Source of the DNA: Caprella mutica
Taxonomy: Eukaryota; Arthropoda; Malacostraca; Amphipoda; Caprellidae
Assembly (NCBI GenBank): GCA_947561585.1
Contig: CANNZV010000342.1
Span: 62,001 to 126,000 of the forward strand
Length of the DNA: 64,000 bases
Direction of reading: 5' to 3'
A model generated the notes under the pieces. That model did not search any database. It was given only the letters and a program-made list of their open reading frames with translations, and was not told the origin of the DNA. Made by a program: the position numbers and the translations under genes. Numbering within the stretch: the first letter of the stretch is position 1; each line of letters starts with the position of its first letter. Shown here piece by piece: positions 12,007 through 23,812 of this stretch.

Positions 12007-12606
12007 CAGTGACTCTTTTCTCTGATAGTACATCATCACAGTGACTCTTTTCTGTGATAGTACATCATCACAGTGACTCTTTTCTCTGATAGTACATCAT
12101 CACAGTGACTCTTTTCTGTGATAGTACATCATCACAGTGACTCTTTTCTCTGATAGTACATCATCACAGTGACTCTTTTCTCTGATAGTACATCATCACA
12201 GTGACTCTTTTCTCTGATAGTACATAATCACAGTGACTCTTTTCTCTGATAGTACATCATCACAGTGACTCTTTTCTCTGATAGTACATCATCACAGTGA
12301 CTCTTTTCTCTGATAGTACATCATCACAGTGACTCTTTTCTTTGATAGTACATCATCACAGTGACTCTTTTCTCTGATAGTACATCATCACAGTGACTCT
12401 TTTCTCTGATAGTACATCACCACAGTGACTCTTTTCTCTGATAGTACATCATCACAGTGACTCTTTTCTCTGATAGTACATCATCACAGTGACTCTTTTC
12501 TCTGATAGTACATCATCACAGTGACCCTTTTCTCTGATAGTACATCATCACAGTGACTCTTTTCTCTGATAGTACATCATCACAGTGACTCTTTTCTCTG
12601 ATAGTA
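12007..12606. repeat. 32-bp minisatellite, about 18-19 copies
   Basis: The unit begins CAGTGACTCTTTTCTCTGAT and continues AGTACATCATCA. Copies are nearly identical. The same unit in reverse orientation forms the array at about 48897-49330, and solo copies occur in the MITE at 13724-13968 and at 50020-50080. Confidence 0.95.
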
Positions 12607-12614
12607 CCTCAACA

Positions 12615-12780
12615 TGCCAGTTAGCACACTAATAAAAAATATCAGTTAGCACACTAATAAAAAATGTCATATCAGTTAGCACACTAATAAAAAATGTCAG
12701 TTAGCACACTAATAAAAAATGTCAGTTAGTACACTAATGAAAAATGTCAGTTAGCACACTAATGAAAAATGTCAGCTAGT
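12615..12780. repeat. 25-bp tandem repeat, about 6 copies
   Basis: The unit is CAGTTAGCACACTAATAAAA plus AATGT. It follows the 32-bp array directly and ends at the right-hand GTTAATTACTAAT direct repeat. Confidence 0.85.
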
Positions 12781-13017
12781 GTTAATTACTAATATGAAAC
12801 TTAAATCAATAATATGAATATGACTAGGGTAAGTTTTGTGTTATCGGATTTCATCTTAGATATTGGTATATTAAAACAAAATGTAAATACTTATTATAAT
12901 TATATAAATTCTAACCTGCTGGTATCATGAATACAAATTAAAAAAACGAGTTAAATTATCCATTTTTTCTTACATGATTGAAAATGTGGACCAGTCAATA
13001 ATAACTGTGAAATTATC

Positions 13018-13443
13018 GGGGTACGGTCAAGAGCCCCCCCGGTCAAGAGCCCCCCCGGTCAAGAGCCCCCCGGTCACGAGCCCCCCCGGTCATGAGCCCC
13101 CCTAGGTCATAAGCCCCCCCGGTCACGAGCCCCCCTCCATGTTTTTTTTAATCCTTATTTACCTAGTTATACAAATGAAGAACTACTTAGATAGAAATAA
13201 CTGAGAGTTGCTAATGTAGTTTGTTGTATCCGCTAGATTGTTGTACTGCACACTTCATGATTGTTTAATGACCTAGCAGGGGGGTTCGGGGGGCGGCACG
13301 CCCCCCGATATACATATATTTTATGTCTAATCAGTAATGAACTACAAAAGTGTCAATAAGGATCAAATAATATAGGTAAATAAGGATTTAAAAACAGGGG
13401 GGCTCGTGACCGGGGGACTCATGACCGGGGGGGCTTATGACCT
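13018..13443. mobile_element. Foldback element with GGTCAAGAGCCCCCC ends
   Basis: Six CGGT(C)A(A/T/C)GAGCCCCCC units at 13024-13136 face three GGGGGGCTCGTGACC units at 13397-13440. Inside them, TTTTAATCCTTATTTACCTA (13147-13166) faces TAGGTAAATAAGGATTTAAA (13374-13393). The centre holds a GC-rich hairpin (GGGGGGCGGCACGCCCCCC, 13288-13306). A central segment (TTGTTGTATCCGCTAG, 13221) belongs to a dispersed repeat also at 29140-29200, 41580-41640 and 55390-55445. Confidence 0.7.
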
Positions 13444-13723
13444 ACACCCGAAATTATCAACAGGTTTTTTTTTAAATTCATACTTCTTAGTTCTCCCCAT
13501 ACAAATTAGTTGAAATTTACCTATATAGGTATAGGTACCTAAATGCTCTTCATTTTTCTTTTATTCATTAAGCAAAGATTTGTGTGTTTAGCCGATGTTG
13601 CAACATGAAATAATCTACAGTCAAAGAAAAGTGTATCCGTAATGATTTATTTTACCGTTTTCTAATTTAAAATTCAGTAGGTAAATAGAAACTTAATTAA
13701 TATTGATGCTTGAAGATATTTTT

Positions 13724-13968
13724 AATTGGTCTGGGTACACTACGACAAATTAGAAACATTTGAATGTACCTAATAAAAAATTATAGAAAACTATGATATG
13801 AAAATTAACATGCAGTGACTCTTTTCTTTGATAGTACCTAACTAGGTACTATCAAAAAAAGGTGTATTCGCATTATGAAAATTTCTCAAATCACAGTTTT
13901 CAATTTTCCTATTATTTTCAAATCTTACAAATTTATCATCGTGTACCCAGACCAATTATAAAATATCT
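13724..13968. mobile_element. MITE with GGTCTGGGTACAC ends
   Basis: GGTCTGGGTACACTACGACA at 13728-13747 faces its complement ATCGTGTACCCAGACC near 13947-13964. The middle holds one copy of the 32-bp satellite unit (CAGTGACTCTTTTCTTTGAT, 13813) meeting an inverted TAGGTACTATCAAA. A remnant of the same element lies at 49960-50080 (GTCTGGGCATACGACGATAA). Confidence 0.7.
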
Positions 13969-15104
13969 ACAAGCAGTACAATAATTAAAGGAAAGTGTTT
14001 TATTTGAAATGTGAAATTAGTAAACTGTGAAAAAATCATTACGGATACACTTTTCTTCGAGTGTACCAACCTATGTCGTCACTATAGTCTGATTCATCCT
14101 ATTTGAATAACTATTACATTTGAACTCAAAAATGCGAAGCGCGAGATCAAGCAGATAGGTTAAATAAATAGTTAGGACTTTATTCACCGAAACAGTGACT
14201 CATTGATCACAACGTCATTCTACAAATATCACGTACCTAGTTTATCACTTTCCAGAGTAATTCCCGGTGGTTTTACCAGTGCGAAACAATGACGTGTTGT
14301 GAAATGTGAATCACCATTGGAATAATTTAAATCATATATAAACTAAGTTTTCTGTATGGATATCAATTAATATTCTGAGAGTATGTACACACACCGTGCT
14401 AACAGTTAAAATATCTGAAGGCGTTTGCAAACCGGTTAATCCTGAAAATTACTAACGTTTTTGTGCAATATTGCTCTGTTTTTATTCTGATCACCTACCA
14501 ACCGCCATACTATGTCCTAGTTACTAAATTACTTACAAAACACTCTTCCTTGCATTATTCAATTTACATTAATTAGAAGCATTTAAGAAACAATGATGTC
14601 TTGACTTAACAGTGTTAGCCTTTTTCAGTGTGCATTTTTGAAGAGTTTAGTACATCCTGGAGTTAGACATTATATATCGCAAGGCCTTTCATATAAAAGC
14701 AGACACTCCTCTTCATTTTCCTCAGTGTATAGTTGAAGTGGAGAAGAGAGGTTGTTATAGAGTACAGTGAAGACATTGCATGCAACTCTTCTACCTGCCT
14801 ATTAACATTTAAAATTCATGTCGCTCTGAAATTAAATTTTTAAGATAGGTAGCTAGTACCTACCTAGTGTGTTTATGTGAACATTAAAAAAATAGGAATC
14901 CCACATTTGCGTCTTATAATAAACACTTAAATTTGAATTAAATTATGGTTCGCAAATTTCTGTAAACCTAGTTCATTTTTTACCAAGTTATTTACCTATA
15001 GAATAGATGCTCTCATTTTCTTAAGAATCGGTTTCTGATGTTGCTGTCTCTAATTTCTTAGAACTGGAGCAATTTACTAATTTATGCATACCTACCTACC
15101 TATG
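13969..15104. other. No gene recognised
   Basis: AT-rich unique-looking sequence. Nothing on either strand supports a protein or RNA gene. Confidence 0.4.
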
Positions 15105-15345
15105 GCTATGTATTATCTAGTTCGAGCAGTATCCAATTTTTATCCCCTATGTATAACCTAGTTCAGGCAGTATCCAATTATTACCCCCATGTATTACCTA
15201 GTTCAAACCGTATCCAATTATTACCCCCTATTTATTATCTAGTTTAGCGTGTTCAGGTAGTATCCAATTATTATCCACCTATTTATTACCTAGTTTTGGC
15301 TGAAAAATCAGGCAGTATCCAATTATTATCCCCTATTTAATATCT
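15105..15345. repeat. Degenerate ~50-bp tandem repeat upstream of lysozyme exon 1
   Basis: Five imperfect copies contain TACCTAGTTCAGGCAGTATC and CAATTATTACCCCCTA. The array ends about 40 bases before the proposed lysozyme start codon, so it lies in the promoter or 5' leader. Confidence 0.75.
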
Positions 15346-15384
15346 TCCCTATTTTTCAGAACTCCCTAGTTACCTATTTATAAA

Positions 15385-18300
15385 ATGCCTTCCTACCAAA
15401 AATACCTAGTTACTATTTCAATTTATTCCATTTTAATTGGATGCACTTTTTTATCTGTGAAAGGTACGTATATATTTAAATAATTGTAAAATAACACAAT
15501 TAACAGATATAATAAAGAATAGTGATTTAAAAGAAATTAATGAAGAATAATGATAATAAAAGATTATAATAGAAAATAGTGATTTATAAGATATATGAAT
15601 GATAAAGTATAATAATATCAATATAATATAATAAAAAAAGAATATTGATACCTAATGAAAGATAATAATAGTAATTGTGATAATAAAGAAAATGGTAGTT
15701 GGTGTTATTTTATTTTTTTATAATATAGTCAAAACACTACTATTCAGTCAGTTGTAACTAACTGTACATTTCTTGAAATATTTTCCCATAATTTTGTTAC
15801 CATAAAAATTATGGTCCCATAATAATAATGGATTAGGTATATTATATAGGGTAAGTTCCGAATTATCGGATGGTTCCACTTTTTCGATCATGTTGAAAAG
15901 TATATAACAATTTAAATAAAATAACGAATTAAATTATAATTATATTATTCAGTTTTTATATGATCGACAATGTGTAACAGTTCGATAATTCAGAACTTAC
16001 CCCATTGTGATGTCAATCTCTATACCGTTTAAATTCATGTATATTAACTACACATTCCTTATTAATAATGATTATATATGTACATACGTCCTCCCACACA
16101 GTCAATATATAATGAACAAACTAACGGTTTATTATTTGTATAATAATTTAGATTATTTACATATAGACTCGGAAGCTTAAAAGGTAAGTTAAGAGTTATC
16201 AGACGCTGCCACATTATCGATCATGTAAGCAAAAACTAAATATATATTAATAATTGTTATTTAACTTGTTATATTAAATGGTATCTATGATACCAATTAG
16301 CTAATCGATAAATAAATTATATATTTTTTAATTATGTAATTTTATTCAATTCGTAGCCATGATACCAATTAATTAATCAACAAATTATCACTCAATAAAT
16401 TTATAATTATTGAACTCCCATTTTAATTGGTAACCATGATACCTTCATGCATCATGGATACGATCTTGTATAAATTTCTTATATGATCGGAAATGTGGAA
16501 CCGTTCGATAACTCGGAACTTACCCCAGAGGGATATTTTGTCTGTTTGTTTACGCCCCCACAAAGTATACTGTACAGGTACCCGTTTGACGAGTCCGTCA
16601 GAAGTGCAAACGTTTTTTATGCCCACGCAAAAAAAAAAAAACATTTTTATTTTTTGAATCGTAATGTGAACTAAAAATTTTTATTGTCCGATAACTAGGA
16701 ACTTGCCCTAATATTCAAAATATTAATTGTGCAAATAATATATTTGCAGTCCTATATATTAAAATAAAATAATTATAACTTTTCACATGGGTTAAATAAT
16801 TAACTCGAAATAAAATGACATATAGAAACTGAAGTATAAAACTTAAATTAAAAAGTATCCCATAAAAATGGCGATAATTTTTTACACCACTATTCTCTTT
16901 ATAAATTTGAATAGTATATCTAGATTATTCTAGATATACTATTCAAATTTTCATTCATTAGATTTCCTGAAAACAATTCAGAACAATTAAGATTATGACA
17001 AACTTCATTTTTCACAGGTGGAAATGAATATATGACTCCATTGAAAAAAAATATTATAAATATTAATTACATTTTTCAAATTGCAAAACCATAGAAAATA
17101 TGTTTTGAAATGAATCGAGTATAAATTTCATTTCAATATTGTTTTAATTCAAAATTCCCACATTAATTTTCTAAGGGGTTCAATAGACCAGCCTAAAACT
17201 TTAATTTTCATGTTTCTAAATAAATACCTGATAAAAATTCAATAGCGTATTATTTAAAAAAAACATCAAAATATATTCATTGTGGAGAGAAAAGGAGTAA
17301 TTTAACTGGTAATATTTTTCTTGCTCTCCCCAAACGAATATATTTTTAATTTCAATAACCATGCATTGAAATTTTCATCTGGTATTCAATTCTCGCTTTA
17401 CCCTGAAACAGCATGGTGGGGCCATAGATGTTTTCTCTTAATCTTCTATGGCCCCACCATATATCTCTTTAAATCTTCTATGGCCCCACCATAACTTTCT
17501 CTCTGGTTAACATTATCTATCTCTTCAGGATGTTTTCCGTTCTTGTTTTCCTTTTTAACCTAGATCCTAAATTGTAACCTAGATATCTAAAACACGTGAA
17601 AAAATAGGTTCTTGAAGCTGCCTGATTTTACTTATTTATTATTTTCTTTTATAAACGAACATTCTGATTTGTTTATTGGTTAAAATAAGATAATTTAATA
17701 AAAATAAATTAAATTAAACAAATAATTCTAAATAGCTATATAAATATAATTTTAAAAATTAATTCAAGATAAATTGAAGCAAAATAAATTAAATTGAAAT
17801 AAGTAGGACTATACTTATTTCCATTGGTATCCATGAAACCAATTATAATAACCAGAAAAATGATAGATTATGTATTTGAATTAACTTATATGATCGAAAA
17901 TGTGTAACTAAACGATAACAAAGAACTTACCCTATTACATGTTGAGCAGTTTGGTGCGAAAATACATGATTCTCAAGGAAGGAAAAAACATGTTCTTCTG
18001 TTTTAATTTCCTTACAAAATATGCTATCTCCACAAATATTGCAGCGGTGTTCCATATTGATGAGTGCAATAATATTGAAATTTCTGAATAATAATTATTC
18101 AAATCTGAACTCACTATTTTATATAAAATGTGTAGCTAAGATACAGAGATATTTTGATTTCAGGTCTAGATTATTCAGGACACCCCATTTCCTAGTTGAA
18201 TACAACGTTGCACTTAACTATAGGATGTACCTTACCAAACCTTTAATAAAAATCTTTGTCACTTATTTTAAATACTGCGTTATCGGGAAATTAAGTAGTG

Positions 18301-21300
18301 CTAAAATTGAAATAGACATATTACTAAGATCATTCATAAAAATATTAAAAAGTAATGAACTAAAAATTGATCCTTGGAAGAGGCCTATGGTAATAGGTTT
18401 AAATTTAATTTAAAATTATCTATCTGTACATACTGTTTCCTATTGTTTAAATAACTGTTAATTGATTTATTAAAATTACCCTCGTAACAGTAGTGATCTA
18501 ATTTTTTAGTAAAAGATACTATAGAGCTTTTTTCAAGTCTAAAAATCAGTGAAATACCATTAAAAAAATCATTAGAGGCAGACACAACAAGATTTATAAA
18601 TTCTTAAATTGAAAAAGTTGTACAAGTTTAGATCTAAAACCATATTGGCTAATAAATTATTAATATCGGAAAGAATAGAAACAAGTCTAATTTGTCATAT
18701 CATCCTGTTTTTTGCTTCAGAAGTTGGGACAACTCTAGTAACTTTAAAAGGTCCCCTCCAAGAATTTTTTAAAATTATTCCAATCAATGAAGCTTATATT
18801 TTCCATCATTTTGCTGCAGACCCCATGAAATTTGATGGCATATTTTTGGTATTTATTTATTTCACAACTATTTTTAATCCAATATTTAATGCTCGTGTAA
18901 AAGCATAAACTAGTTGTAAATTATTATAGAAACGTTTATATTGTACTTCAGGGAATAATTTAAACCTTAAATGATGACTAAACATGCATTGTTCGTGTAT
19001 GAAATTCAAATTTGAAATCAAACACAGAGTGTACAGTCTTTTTCTTCAGCGTCAGATTAGTGATTCGTACTATTGTCAAACACAGAGTATGAAAAACTTT
19101 GAAAAACGTATAAAAAATTATATGCTGAACCGTATTTTATGCAGTTTGCAGGTTAATGACCCTAGACCTTAGCTCTAAAATATAATGTAATAAACTCTTT
19201 TTCCACTGGTGGTTGTAGAGGACCTTCAAAAACTTCTGAATATGTTAAAAAATTACGTGAAACTGGACCTAATTTAGGTAAAATAATTAAATAAAAAATT
19301 AATTAAAAAAAAAATTTTAAGGAAATAATTTTTATTAAATTTAAAAAATAACCACAATTTTTTTTCAGGTCAAGATGACCTCTGTCTGAGTTGTCTCTGT
19401 GAAGCCTCCACACGCTGCAATGCCACCATAGGGTGCACTCCCCAAGGGGAGGGGGGCAGGTTCTGCGGTCCCTTCCTCATATCTGAGGCCTACTGGACTG
19501 ACGCGGGGTCAGAGGTCCTTAGGGGGGACAGCCCTGATAACCCAAGTGGTAAGGAGTGATATAGTTAATTAACTTTTTTTGATTAATCAACAATTTCTTT
19601 AATTAATCAGCTTTTTTTTTAATTAATTCATTTTTTTTATATTAAATAGTTTTTTTATTAACCAGCTTTTTTTTCTAACTACCTATTGTTTTTTTGTTAA
19701 TTAACTACCCACATGGGCTCTATCCTGAAGCTGTCTGTTGTGAATTGAAGAGAAAGGGGTGGCGTCCCTTCATCCCCGAACTGTAGTAATTTGGATTATG
19801 GATTGTCTTTTTTCATTTTTACCATATTTATCATTGTTTTAACGCTACTTGCAGTTTTAGAGGATAGCGCTAGGGTTACTCTCTTCCACTACGAGGTCTT
19901 ACATTTTGTATTGTTTGTAGGCTTCATTTAATATCACCTCTTCATTTTCATCTTAGATTTTGTGTTAAGTAGACTCTTAGGCTTCATTTACTATCACCTC
20001 TTCATTTTCCTCTTATATTTTGTGTTTGGTAGACTCGTAGCCTTCATTTACTATCACCTCTTCATTTTCCTCTTCCATCCGTAAGTGCAGCCGCGTGTCC
20101 CTTTTCGTCACGGTCACATTCATTGGTAAGTGATTCACGGATCGTAGCTTTTCTGCATCCATGAGCACTCTTGGGTACACAGTTTGAGAATCACTGACTC
20201 TGACCCTTTACTCTAAAATGTTAGATATATCTTTTACCTTATTTGCTCTTTAGTTGTAGAATATATACATGGGATTTTTGTTCTTTAATAATTAATGTCA
20301 TTTAATTGAGTTTATAGTTTTAATTATTTTTTTCACGTTTCATTGTTTATGCTAGATATATCCTTTACCCAATTTGTACTTTAATTGTAGAATATATACT
20401 TGGAATATTATTGTTTGAAAGTTAGTAATTCTAATTCATGCCATTTCAATTTTTTACGTTTCATTTTTTTACAGCTTACGAAAACTGCGCAACTGACTTG
20501 ATTTGCAGTTCCAACTCCGTAAGAAGTTACATGACTAAATTCTCACAGGTAAGACATACTTCGTCACTAATTTACACTGAGCCGATGAAAGTACAGGTTA
20601 ATATAGTACAGGACTGTTCCACATCTTCGATTAAATGCAATAAAAATTATATGATTTATCATTTTAACTCGTTATTTTAATCGGTATCATTCATACCGAT
20701 TAATGCATACCGATTAAAATAACGTCTTAAGAGCCGTACACACGTAGGGTTTTTAAGTCTTTCCACCAGACTTTTTGCTAAGCTCCTCCTACTTTTCCCA
20801 CGAGAATATAAGAAAAAACGATATAAATCGTATAATTAATATTTAGTATCCATGATACCTGCAGTTATCATGGATGCCAAATATAAAATATACGTTTTAC
20901 ACTCTACTGACTTATAATATTCTCCTAATAATGATATTTGAGAGTACTCTATGCGACGCCATTTGTTTACATCGTTTCTGAAGAATGGATCAATTTCACC
21001 GTCAATGAATTCGAAACTTAGCATACCTCTCTATTTATATACTATAATATAATCAATCCAATATTGCATATTCCTTTAAAGGTATTATATGGGATTAACT
21101 TATTATAGAAACGTTTATATACTTCAGGAAATCATTCTCAGCTTAAATGAAAGCCGAACATGTTTTTTTTGTTTATGGAATTCAAACTCGAAATCAAAAC
21201 AAAGAGTTTGCAATCTTTTTCTTCTTCGTTAGATTAGTGTTTCGCAAAGTTGTTGCACACAGAGTAGATATCAAGAACTTTGAAAGCATATAATAAAATA

Positions 21301-21936
21301 TATCCAGAACAAAATTGTATGCGGTTTGCAGATTAATTAACTTAAAGGCTGCATCACACATCACCGATATCTGTCCGGGACGTCACCGGTCAGTGATTTT
21401 TATCACTGAGGAGAGCCGGTACAGTGTGAATATGTCCGTTGAAATTAAAGTAACGATATACTTTTTCACTGACACCGAATCACTGAGAGGAGAGTGACGG
21501 AGACGGACCGGTGACGTGCCGGACGGATCCCGGTGATGTGTGAAGCAGCCTTAAATCTTAGTTCTATATTATTATATAATAAACTCATTTTCCCCCTGAA
21601 ACTGGAGAGGACCTTTAAAATTCAAGATTTAAGACCTTTAATTTCTAGAATGTGTCTCAATATTTTATGTCTATTATATGTAGTTAGTAAAATGAAGTAG
21701 TTTGGGTCTTTATATTTTTTTTATGTTTTTCATATGAATCGTGTTTGTTAAAGTTTTACATGTTTGTTTTTCAGGATTGTAACCAAGATGGGCAAGTCAC
21801 GTGCACAGATTTCGCTTACATTCACGTTCTGGGAGGGTATGGGTGCCAGGCCCCTCAGTTCACTGAGACCCCCTTCTACAAGCGGTTTAGCGACTGTATG
21901 AACGTACTGTCATCTGCCCAGCCCTCTCAGCTATGA
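15385..21936 (+). CDS. i-type (invertebrate, destabilase-like) lysozyme, 4 exons
   Basis: Exons: 15385-15463, 19369-19548, 20475-20548, 21775-21936. All introns are GT-AG, phases match, and the joined product is 164 residues. Exon 1 gives a signal peptide, MPSYQKYLVTISIYSILIG.. Exons 2-4 give the cysteine-rich i-type domain: CLSCLCEASTRC, CGPFLISEAYWTDAG, AYENCATDLIC, SVRSYMTKF, DCNQDGQVTCTDFAYIH, GGYGC. The family is secreted and cleaves peptidoglycan or, in some members, isopeptide bonds. The usual catalytic Glu (third residue after the CxC pair) is Ser here, and the expected Asp loop reads TPQGEGGRF. Muramidase activity is therefore doubtful, as in many insect i-type members. The fold call is strong; the exon 1 link over a 3.9-kb intron is inferred. 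Confidence 0.85.
15849..16003. mobile_element. GGGTAAGTTCC MITE
   Basis: The left end GGGTAAGTTCCGAATTATCG follows TA; the right end is CGATAATTCAGAACTTACCC. GATCAT and ATGATCGA sit inside each arm. It is non-coding and shares the pogo-like terminal repeat start. Confidence 0.75.
16182..16526. mobile_element. GGGTAAGTTCC MITE, longer form
   Basis: The left end is AGGTAAGTTAAGAGTTATC and the right end CGATAACTCGGAACTTACCC. The interior carries the family's GGTATC..GATACC palindromes (16280, 16360, 16430). Loose right ends of the same family are at about 16690-16708 and 17890-17932. Confidence 0.65.
16527..18384. other. Intron sequence with hairpins, no gene
   Basis: A perfect 22-base-arm hairpin (AAATTTGAATAGTATATCTA..) lies at 16903-16950. 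An inverted set GGTGGGGCCATAG / CTATGGCCCCACC (one forward, two reverse copies) lies at about 17412-17492. The rest is AT-rich lysozyme intron 1. Confidence 0.55.
18385..18860 (-). pseudogene. Non-LTR retrotransposon reverse transcriptase relic
   Basis: On the minus strand, pieces follow the order of a CR1/Jockey-type RT: GPLKVTRVVPTSEAKNRM near 18720-18770, NQYGFRSKL-like sequence near 18625-18650, FLDLKKA near 18530-18545, and KLDHYCYEGNFNKSINSYL then NRKQYVQI (18420-18510). Several frame changes and stops mean it is dead. It lies antisense inside lysozyme intron 1. Clade assignment is tentative. Confidence 0.6.
18925..19240. repeat. Repeat copy 1 (pair with 21095-21610)
   Basis: About 300 bases (TATAGAAACGTTTATATT, AAACACAGAGTGTACAGTC, TTTTATGCAGTTTGCAGG, AATAAACTCTTTTTCC) recur at 21095-21610, where a 205-base MITE interrupts the copy. 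Both lie in lysozyme introns. It is non-coding. Confidence 0.7.
19704..20175 (+). repeat. Dispersed repeat S1, with internal triplication
   Basis: This is the plus-oriented relative of 5516-5990, in lysozyme intron 2. Between about 19920 and 20085 a ~60-base piece (GGCTTCATTTACTATCACC.. CTTCATTTTCCTCTT) is tandemly repeated three times. Confidence 0.75.
20650..21094. other. Intron 3 sequence with GGTATC hairpin
   Basis: A hairpin at 20667-20722 pairs CGTTATTTTAATCGGTATC with its complement. No gene is seen. Confidence 0.5.
21095..21610. repeat. Repeat copy 2, interrupted by a MITE
   Basis: It matches 18925-19240 on both sides of the insertion at 21346-21550. The uninterrupted copy shows what the target looked like before insertion. 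Confidence 0.7.
21346..21550. mobile_element. Palindromic MITE, TTAA or TAA target duplication
   Basis: The ends AGGCTGCATCACACATCACC and GGTGATGTGTGAAGCAGCC are inverted, and inner arms GTCACCGGTC / GACCGGTGAC extend the pairing. TTAA flanks both sides (21342-21345 and 21551-21554). This fits a piggyBac-like TTAA or a PIF/Harbinger-like TAA duplication. It is markedly more GC-rich than its surroundings. Confidence 0.8.
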
Positions 21937-22154
21937 GAACATTATTCTAAAGGAGACGGGGCAAACTAAATGCCTAACAGATAAAACGCCGCGTTTTCAC
22001 CGCCCGCCTCTTCAATTAATTACGGTTTAATGAATGGAAGGCGGTAGAAACGCTAGTATAGACTGCAAAATTGCTTTACATTTATTTAACCGTGATCGAT
22101 TTAAGAGGCGTGAGCTGGGCGGTGATAACGCGGCGTTTTAACTGCTAATATAAA

Positions 22155-22287
22155 ATGGGTCTTATTCGACGGTTCCACCTTTTCGATCAAATAAGAGTTA
22201 AAATTTATAATAAATATTATTTAACTTGCTAATTTTTTTCTCACATGATCGAAATTGTGGAACTGTTCGATAACTCAGAACAAACCC
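22155..22287. mobile_element. GGGTAAGTTCC-family MITE, slightly deleted
   Basis: The left end GGGTCTTATTCGACGGTTCC lacks part of the canonical repeat. The right end is CGATAACTCAGAAC..ACCC followed by TA. Confidence 0.65.
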
Positions 22288-22494
22288 TATAGGATGTTAA
22301 GTAAATTTGAAAAGTGTGATCTCTGTTTCATTATATACTCTAGTGTACGCGTGCCGTCAAAAATGACAGAATTTTTCTAAATCAGTTTTTTGTTCACTGA
22401 TGTTAGTTCAATTTATGTAATAATTATTATTCCTGACTCCGCTTTTACTCCAATATTTTTTAACTAAATAATAAAAAAAAATTAATTTAGTTAT

Positions 22495-22800
22495 TGAAGC
22501 CATTTTTTGAACTGATATCAGAATAATTTAGTGTGACGGACAGACAGACACAAACCATTTATTGAACTGATATCATAATAATTTAGTGTGACGGACAGAC
22601 AGACACAAACCATTTATTGAACAGATATCAGAATAATTTAGTGTTACGGACAGACAGACACGAACCATTTATTGAACTGATATCATAATAATTTAGTGTG
22701 ACGGACAGACAGACACAAACCATTTATTGAACTGATATCATAATAATTTAGTGTGACGGACAGACAGACACAAACAATTTATTGAACCGCTATCAGAATA
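22495..22800. repeat. ~55-bp tandem repeat with GACGGACAGACAGACA, 5 copies
   Basis: The unit is GAACTGATATCA(G/T)AATAAT, then TTAGTGTGACGGACAGACAG, then ACACAAACCATTTATT. A further GTGACGGACAGACAGACA lies at 22841, and the reverse motif at 62488-62518. Confidence 0.9.
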
Positions 22801-23160
22801 TGTTCCTATCCATGCTATTTGCTGCTTGCCAAGCGTATTATTGTGACGGACAGACAGACAACGATTATTACAGAACTTTTTGTTAATTATTGAGTATTCA
22901 ATTGATATCATAAATTAGTACATATTTATAATACTCCTAACTTTCACACTACTAAAGATAGAAAGATAATAGAAAGTTAATTCTGAAAAGCAAGTATAAA
23001 AGATTTATTTAAATAACTTTACATTTCAAAATGAACACTGAAACATAAAATGCGATTAGCAAAATTCACTATAACTTTTTGCAATGTGTTGATATATATG
23101 GAAACAACGTTTTTTTATTGTGTCAGATGGGGAAGAAGTAAATGCTCTTCTTTAAGATAA
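22801..23160. other. No gene recognised
   Basis: AT-rich sequence downstream of the 55-bp array; nothing else is supported. Confidence 0.4.
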
Positions 23161-23335
23161 CCAGGGTCGTGACAATATGCTTTTAAAAAAATCATAGATC
23201 CCGAAAATATTATAGCCGGACAGAATTAAAGAGTATTGAATGGTTCTACACCAGCGGTATACAGTATTTGATACCATTTTGTCTCAGAAATTCTTTATAT
23301 CAATTGATTTTAAGAGCATATTGTCACAACCCTGT
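23161..23335. mobile_element. Small foldback element, CAGGGTCGTGACAA ends
   Basis: CAGGGTCGTGACAATATGCT faces AGCATATTGTCACAACCCTG. The ends look hAT-like, but no clean 8-base duplication is visible. Confidence 0.65.
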
Positions 23336-23388
23336 GATGACCAAAGAAATCACACCTATTCATATTAATCTCTGTGTAAATTGATTTT

Positions 23389-23601
23389 TCAACACATCAT
23401 TTGGTAAAAAAAAGTTCCAACAAGCGTCCTTTCAAACAATTCAAGATAATTGACACCGCTAACGGTTTGGAAAAAATGCGGCCCATAATACGTGTTGTTG
23501 CAATTAATATCTTTGGTGAATGAAACCGTTTTTGGAAAAATATTGGTCGGTCCAGTTGATAACCAGTTTTGATAATTTTGTTTATTTGAAATTAATTCCA
23601 T
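23389..23601 (-). pseudogene. Mariner/Tc1-like transposase fragment
   Basis: The 70-residue open frame includes YYGPHFFQTVSGVNYLELFE, like the YGPFFFEGTVNGERYLEML stretch between the first and second Asp of one insect Tc1/mariner group. Only this fragment survives. The call is weak because the rest of the frame does not match well. Confidence 0.45.
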
Positions 23602-23812
23602 ATGTCATATGATATTCATCACTAAAAATGATGTTATCATTAATCATATTTTTGAGTCCACATGGTAAAAATAACATAATATCCTGCAATGAAGGTTCTT
23701 GATAACAGACAGATCAATTAACCTTCCTGATTTTATTTTAAAGTCCCTTGTATTTATTTTCCTTTTGACGTTAGCAATATAACCTTGAGTGGTTAAAACT
23801 GACTGTAAGGTA

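Noticed and set aside
12007..12606. CRISPR-like array of 32-bp repeats
   Set aside because: The repeats are head-to-tail with no spacers, in a eukaryotic context. It is a minisatellite.
18021..18413. 130-aa plus-strand open frame in lysozyme intron 1
   Set aside because: It has no domain features, and the overlapping minus strand reads as a reverse transcriptase relic.
18609..18908. 99-aa plus-strand open frame
   Set aside because: It is antisense to the same reverse transcriptase relic.
19215..19281. Possible extra lysozyme exon (AGAGGACCTTCAAAAACTTC.. before GTAAAAT)
   Set aside because: The same words occur at 21600 as part of the intronic repeat pair, and exon 1 joins exon 2 in phase without it.
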